Shown here: piece by piece, positions 6,641 to 10,000 of the stretch | Position numbering within the stretch: position 1 is the first letter of the stretch | Layout: the number at the start of each line of letters is the position of its first letter | Source: Rheinheimera sp. | GTDB lineage: Bacteria; Pseudomonadota; Gammaproteobacteria; Enterobacterales; Alteromonadaceae | Assembly: GCF_020217005.1 (NCBI RefSeq) | Contig: NZ_JAIWOI010000068.1 | Coordinates: 1-10,000, forward strand | Direction of reading: 5' to 3' | Length of the DNA stretch: 10,000 nucleotides | Translations under genes and position numbers: made by a program | Notes under the pieces: model-generated | Told to the model about the DNA's origin: nothing | Databases searched by the model: none | What the model saw: only the letters and a program-made list of their open reading frames with translations

Positions 6641-7756
6641 TTAATCCAGCTGTTTAATTTCAATCAGTTTTTTTTGCTCTGCCAGATACAACCGTATCTG
6701 CGCTTCCAACTGCTCTGCCACGCTGTTGTTATCAATACGTAATTTCTGGCGCTGACCTTTGAGGTAAAAACCACTCATCCGGTTTGCTCCTGCTACACCT
6801 AAATCAGAGATCAAGGCTTCTCCGGGACCATTTACCACACAACCTATGACAGACACAGTAACAGGATCGACCACATCTTCTAACCGCTGCTCCAGTTCAT
6901 TCATGGTTTTGATTACATCAAATTCCTGACGGGAGCAGCTTGGGCAGGCAATAAAATTGATACCGCGGGAGCGAATACGCAGTGATTTCAAAATATCAAA
7001 ACCCACTTTCACTTCTTCCACAGGGTCTGCGGCCAGTGAAATACGTAAGGTATCGCCTATGCCTTCGGACAACAGCATGCCAAGGCCTATGGCTGACTTC
7101 ACGGCTCCAGCTCTAGCGCCACCCGCTTCAGTTATACCTAAATGCAGCGGTTGTTTAATTTGTTTTGCCAATAAGCGATAAGCACCTACAGCCAAAAACA
7201 CGTCGGATGCTTTGACACTGACTTTAAACTGGTCAAAGTTCAGCCGATCCAGAATTTCGACATGACGCATGGCCGATTCCACTAGCGCTTCTGGTGTAGG
7301 TTCGCCATACTTTTCCTGCAAATCGGCTTCCAGTGAACCACCGTTCACACCAATACGGATTGGAATGTTTTTATCGCGTGCCGCTTCAACCACTGAACGA
7401 ATACGGTCCTCACGACCTATATTGCCAGGGTTAATACGTAAGCAGTCAACTCCGTATTCAGCCACTTTCAGCGCGATACGGTAATCAAAATGAATATCGG
7501 CTACCAGCGGAATAGGCGATTGTTGTTTAATCAGCTTAAAGGCTTCTGCCGCTTCCATAGTGGGCACAGACACCCGCACTAAGTCAGCGCCAGCTTTGGC
7601 TATAGCCTGAATTTGCGCCACTGTGGCTTCGACATCTGTGGTTTTGGTATTGGTCATTGACTGTACAGCAATAGGCGCATCGCCGCCTATCAGTACATTA
7701 CCCACTTTGATTTGCGTGGACTGTCGTCTTTTAATAGGATTTTCTGCGTAACTCAT
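6641..7756 (-). CDS. ispG: 4-hydroxy-3-methylbut-2-enyl diphosphate synthase (flavodoxin)
   Basis: IspG (GcpE) carries out the penultimate step of the MEP pathway, reducing MEcPP to HMBPP with a [4Fe-4S] cluster and flavodoxin electrons. The 371 residues match the short bacterial form of about 372. The TIM-barrel domain includes the start [31 protein letters not shown] (31-41), [11 protein letters not shown] (86-96), RINPGNIG (107-114) and [12 protein letters not shown] (206-217). Cluster ligands are seen at Cys271 and Cys274 (CPSC), Cys306 ([10 protein letters not shown]) and Glu313, matching E. coli C270, C273, C305 and E312. The ATG at 7756-7754 shares its A with the rodZ stop (TGATG), so translation is probably coupled to rodZ; the visible ribosome site is weak. 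The rodZ-ispG-hisS order is typical of gammaproteobacteria. Confidence 0.98.
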   Translation of the reverse strand: MSYAENPIKRRQSTQIKVGNVLIGGDAPIAVQSMTNTKTTDVEATVAQIQAIAKAGADLVRVSVPTMEAAEAFKLIKQQSPIPLVADIHFDYRIALKVAEYGVDCLRINPGNIGREDRIRSVVEAARDKNIPIRIGVNGGSLEADLQEKYGEPTPEALVESAMRHVEILDRLNFDQFKVSVKASDVFLAVGAYRLLAKQIKQPLHLGITEAGGARAGAVKSAIGLGMLLSEGIGDTLRISLAADPVEEVKVGFDILKSLRIRSRGINFIACPSCSRQEFDVIKTMNELEQRLEDVVDPVTVSVIGCVVNGPGEALISDLGVAGANRMSGFYLKGQRQKLRIDNNSVAEQLEAQIRLYLAEQKKLIEIKQLD

Positions 7757-8889
7757 CAGTTTTGTCCGAGGGTTAACCGGGCGACCCGACCTGTTGGATA
7801 ACCTGACAGATCAATGGCTTCGCCATTAAAGCTAAGAGTGGCTGCTGCTGCGTTGCCCAATAATACTTTGACTGGCGCAACACCGCGTAAATTTAATTGT
7901 TCACCGGCCTGACGGCTGCCAAATACCAATCTCTTACCTGTGGCATCCACTACATCGACCCAACATTCTGCGCTAAGCGACAAACTGATAGTGGCGTTTG
8001 TTTCAGCCTGTACTGTACTTTGTGGGTCTGGCGTAGTGACAGTTGGTGTTAATACCGGAGTTTCTGCTGTTGGTGTAACTGGCTGTTCGACTGAAGGTTC
8101 AGTCTGAGGCTCAGTAGTTTGAACAACAGGGCTCTGCGGGCCTGACAGGTTCTCAGCTGAGGCAACTGCTGGTTCAGCAGCACTCTGCTCAGACAAGGGC
8201 GCAGAACCAGCGGTATCCTGCGTCGCATCTACCGTTGCTTGTTGCTGCACAGTTTCGACGTGAGCACTATCTGCCACTGCTGCAGAAGGTGAAGTCGGCG
8301 ATTCGGTGGCGGTAGGCGAATGGTCCAACTGAGTCACAGGGATTTCGTTATGAGGTTGGGTACTTTGCTGGTAAAGCGGAGCCTGACCTGGCTGCGCATT
8401 TGCGGCGGCCGGTTGCACAGACGCAGTTTCCAGCATAGATTCGTCCGTTTGCGCCATAGGTAACGCAGTACTGGCAGAACTGCTACCAAAGCGACTTTGC
8501 CAAAAACCAACGACCAGCAAAACGATAAACACAAAAATGACAAAATAAGTCACCCACATAAAACGGTTTTCTGTGGCTTCTGTTGCTGTGCGTTTAGAGA
8601 AACTGCGGGTCAGACTTGGAACTTGATGTAAACCTTTGGAGTTACTGCTGTATGCATCCAGTACTTGCTGGGCTGGTATTTTCAGCAATTTAGCATATGA
8701 ACGCAGGTAACCACGAACAAAGGTTGATGAAAGTTTGGCATCAACCCTGTCCTGCTCCAAATCTTCAATCAAGCCTTTGCTTAAATTCAATTGCTGCGCC
8801 ACTTGCGCCACAGAAAGATCTTGTTGCTCACGAGCCTGGCGTAATGTTTGACCTGCGCTAAGAGTGGGCTGCGTTAATTCAGTCGTCAT
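7756..8889 (-). CDS. rodZ: Cytoskeleton protein RodZ
   Basis: RodZ links the MreB cytoskeleton to the periplasmic elongation machinery and maintains rod shape. The layout fits. A cytoplasmic Cro/C1-type HTH domain lies at about 12-75 ([20 protein letters not shown], then a helix ending in [13 protein letters not shown]). A basic stretch, RSFSKR, precedes a single membrane helix at about 112-130 ([19 protein letters not shown]). A long disordered periplasmic linker (about 135-300) is rich in Pro, Thr, Ser, Gln and Ala. The C-terminal DUF4115 beta domain spans about 298-377 ([22 protein letters not shown], then [10 protein letters not shown]). The length of 377 exceeds E. coli's 337 or so; the extra is in the linker. 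The ATG overlaps the pilF stop by 4 nt (ATGA) with little Shine-Dalgarno sequence, so coupling to pilF is likely. Despite the HTH fold it is not expected to act mainly as a DNA-binding regulator. Confidence 0.96.
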   Translation of the reverse strand: MTTELTQPTLSAGQTLRQAREQQDLSVAQVAQQLNLSKGLIEDLEQDRVDAKLSSTFVRGYLRSYAKLLKIPAQQVLDAYSSNSKGLHQVPSLTRSFSKRTATEATENRFMWVTYFVIFVFIVLLVVGFWQSRFGSSSASTALPMAQTDESMLETASVQPAAANAQPGQAPLYQQSTQPHNEIPVTQLDHSPTATESPTSPSAAVADSAHVETVQQQATVDATQDTAGSAPLSEQSAAEPAVASAENLSGPQSPVVQTTEPQTEPSVEQPVTPTAETPVLTPTVTTPDPQSTVQAETNATISLSLSAECWVDVVDATGKRLVFGSRQAGEQLNLRGVAPVKVLLGNAAAATLSFNGEAIDLSGYPTGRVARLTLGQN

Positions 8890-10000
8890 AATTCTAATTG
8901 TGCCGGATCTTTTAAGTAGATAAATTGCCCAGCCCTAATGGGGCTTTGCTCAGTTAAGTTGTTCCATTGCAGCAGGCTGGATAGTTTCACCCTGTAACGC
9001 ATCGAAATCCGGAATAAGGTATCGCCATACTGGATTTGATAACGTTCTGGTACTTCAATTTGTGGTTCGATCTGCCGGGGTGCCTGTTGTCCAATCCACA
9101 GGATTTGTCCCTTGACTATAGGCTGATTATCACGCAAAGAGTTCCAGCTGATTATATCGCTAATAGTAACACTGTAACGCTCTGCTATGCCATACAAGCT
9201 TTCATCTTGTTGCACCTGATGTTGCATAACCTGACCAGTGTAACCAGAACCTGTGTTTTTAGACTCTGCAGCGAGTTCAGCAGCAGACTGAACGACCACA
9301 GTGTCGCTGGTCTCTTCTGTTACAACTTTCTCTGAGGGCTGCGTCTGTTGAGCCTGCTGAGCTAAGGGCGGCTTTTTACGGGTAATTTTAATTTTGGGCT
9401 GAACTACGCCTGCTTGTACCTGTTCAGTGGGTTGTTGCAGCAGCTGTTGTTTATACGCTTGCCTGAGCAGACTAAATTCCGACTCGCGCAACTTGCCCTG
9501 ACTAAATAGCAAGGTTTCCTGGCTTTGCGGATAAGTAGTCAGCAGCAACTGCTCTGCGGATTGCATTCTTTGATAATCTTGCTGTTCCTGTGCAATCAGA
9601 TAGCCCAGTAATACAGAACGAGGGGAAATCTGGGATGCGCTTTGCATTCGATCCAAAAGCACCTGGGCGTCTGCTAAATCAGCCATCGCATAATTGACCG
9701 AAGCCAGGTTAAACAAAGCACTGGGCCGACTGGCATTGTGCTTGATCGATAAATCCAGATAAGCCTTGGCTTGAATAAAATCTTTTTGTTCCAGCCGGCA
9801 CAAGGCAATATTTTCATAGCTGTCTGCAGCGCGGATATAACCTGGGCGGCTTATCGCCTGTAGCAGCAACTGCTCAGCTTGCTGATACTTGCCACGCTGA
9901 CATAAAAAAGCGCCGTAGTTGTTATAAGAGTCAGCGTTATCAGGCTCGAGATCTATGGCTTTTTGATAAGATTTTTCTGCAGCTTCAAACTCCGCCACTT
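8886..10000 (-). CDS. pilF: Type IV pilus assembly protein PilF/PilW with two C-terminal LysM domains (5' end cut)
   Basis: The frame is open to the right edge, so the true start, expected to carry a lipoprotein signal, lies beyond 10000; a GTG at 9998 is internal. Residue numbers here count from that codon. TPR repeats fill about 1-165: FEAAEKSYQKAIDLEPDNAD, the PilF-typical NNYGAFLCQRGKYQQAEQLL (27-46), SYENIALCRLEQKDFIQAKAYLD, and more. PilF/PilW is the pilotin that guides the PilQ secretin into multimers at the outer membrane. After a Gln/Pro/basic linker (about 185-255) come two LysM modules: 258-302 (QHQVQQDESLYGIAERYSV, ending GQILWIG) and 319-363 (RYQIQYGDTLFRISMRYRV, ending GQFIYLK). 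LysM binds peptidoglycan glycan chains. Ordinary PilF is about 250 residues with no LysM, so this is a fusion or family variant. It overlaps rodZ by 4 nt. An alternative is a FimV-like TPR/LysM protein, but domain order and locus favour PilF. Confidence 0.9.
   Translation of the reverse strand, partial: VAEFEAAEKSYQKAIDLEPDNADSYNNYGAFLCQRGKYQQAEQLLLQAISRPGYIRAADSYENIALCRLEQKDFIQAKAYLDLSIKHNASRPSALFNLASVNYAMADLADAQVLLDRMQSASQISPRSVLLGYLIAQEQQDYQRMQSAEQLLLTTYPQSQETLLFSQGKLRESEFSLLRQAYKQQLLQQPTEQVQAGVVQPKIKITRKKPPLAQQAQQTQPSEKVVTEETSDTVVVQSAAELAAESKNTGSGYTGQVMQHQVQQDESLYGIAERYSVTISDIISWNSLRDNQPIVKGQILWIGQQAPRQIEPQIEVPERYQIQYGDTLFRISMRYRVKLSSLLQWNNLTEQSPIRAGQFIYLKDPAQLEL

Noticed and set aside
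8334..8543. Minus-strand open frame inside the rodZ linker and membrane region
   Set aside because: It is a frame shadow of rodZ; its apparent hydrophobicity comes from the rodZ membrane helix read in another frame.
7756..8889. RodZ HTH domain read as a transcription regulator of the cluster
   Set aside because: The membrane helix, long periplasmic linker and DUF4115 domain show the RodZ architecture, in which the HTH contacts MreB.

Overview
The window is a chromosomal segment of a gammaproteobacterium. Gene order and protein style suggest Alteromonadales or Chromatiaceae, in the neighbourhood of Rheinheimera; that placement is inferred from memory of the families and was not tested by a search. 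All nine genes recognised lie on the minus strand, so the window reads from right to left.

Right to centre (10000 to 3424) is the conserved housekeeping cluster pilF(pilW)-rodZ-ispG-hisS-yfgM-bamB. The genes are tightly packed: pilF/rodZ overlap by 4 nt (ATGA), rodZ/ispG share one base (TGATG), the ispG-hisS gap is 44 nt, hisS-yfgM 65 nt and yfgM-bamB 9 nt. This implies a single transcript whose promoter lies outside the window. It joins cell-envelope functions (type IV pilus secretin assembly, MreB-linked cell shape, translocon-associated YfgM, BAM-complex BamB) with isoprenoid synthesis (ispG) and tRNA-His charging (hisS). pilF is cut by the right edge and is unusual in carrying two C-terminal LysM domains.

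Centre (3423 to 1605): bamB is followed by a strong hairpin terminator. A 311-nt spacer then holds a complete 128-bp ERIC-like (IRU) palindromic repeat, and der (engA), the double-GTPase ribosome assembly factor, follows with its own terminator. In many gammaproteobacteria der directly follows bamB; here the terminator and repeat separate them.

Left (1604 to 1) looks accessory. A single REP-like hairpin with a GTAG head and a palindromic operator-like site precede a small VOC-fold (glyoxalase/bleomycin-resistance superfamily) gene. A hairpin terminator and a gene-free spacer follow, and then the N-terminal third or so of a TonB-dependent outer-membrane receptor cut by the left edge.

I found no CRISPR array, tRNA, rRNA, transposase, phage gene or defence system. 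The notable features are the PilF-LysM fusion, the ERIC-like element well outside the enterics, the REP singlet and the operator-like palindrome. Nothing here supports a wholly new multi-gene system.
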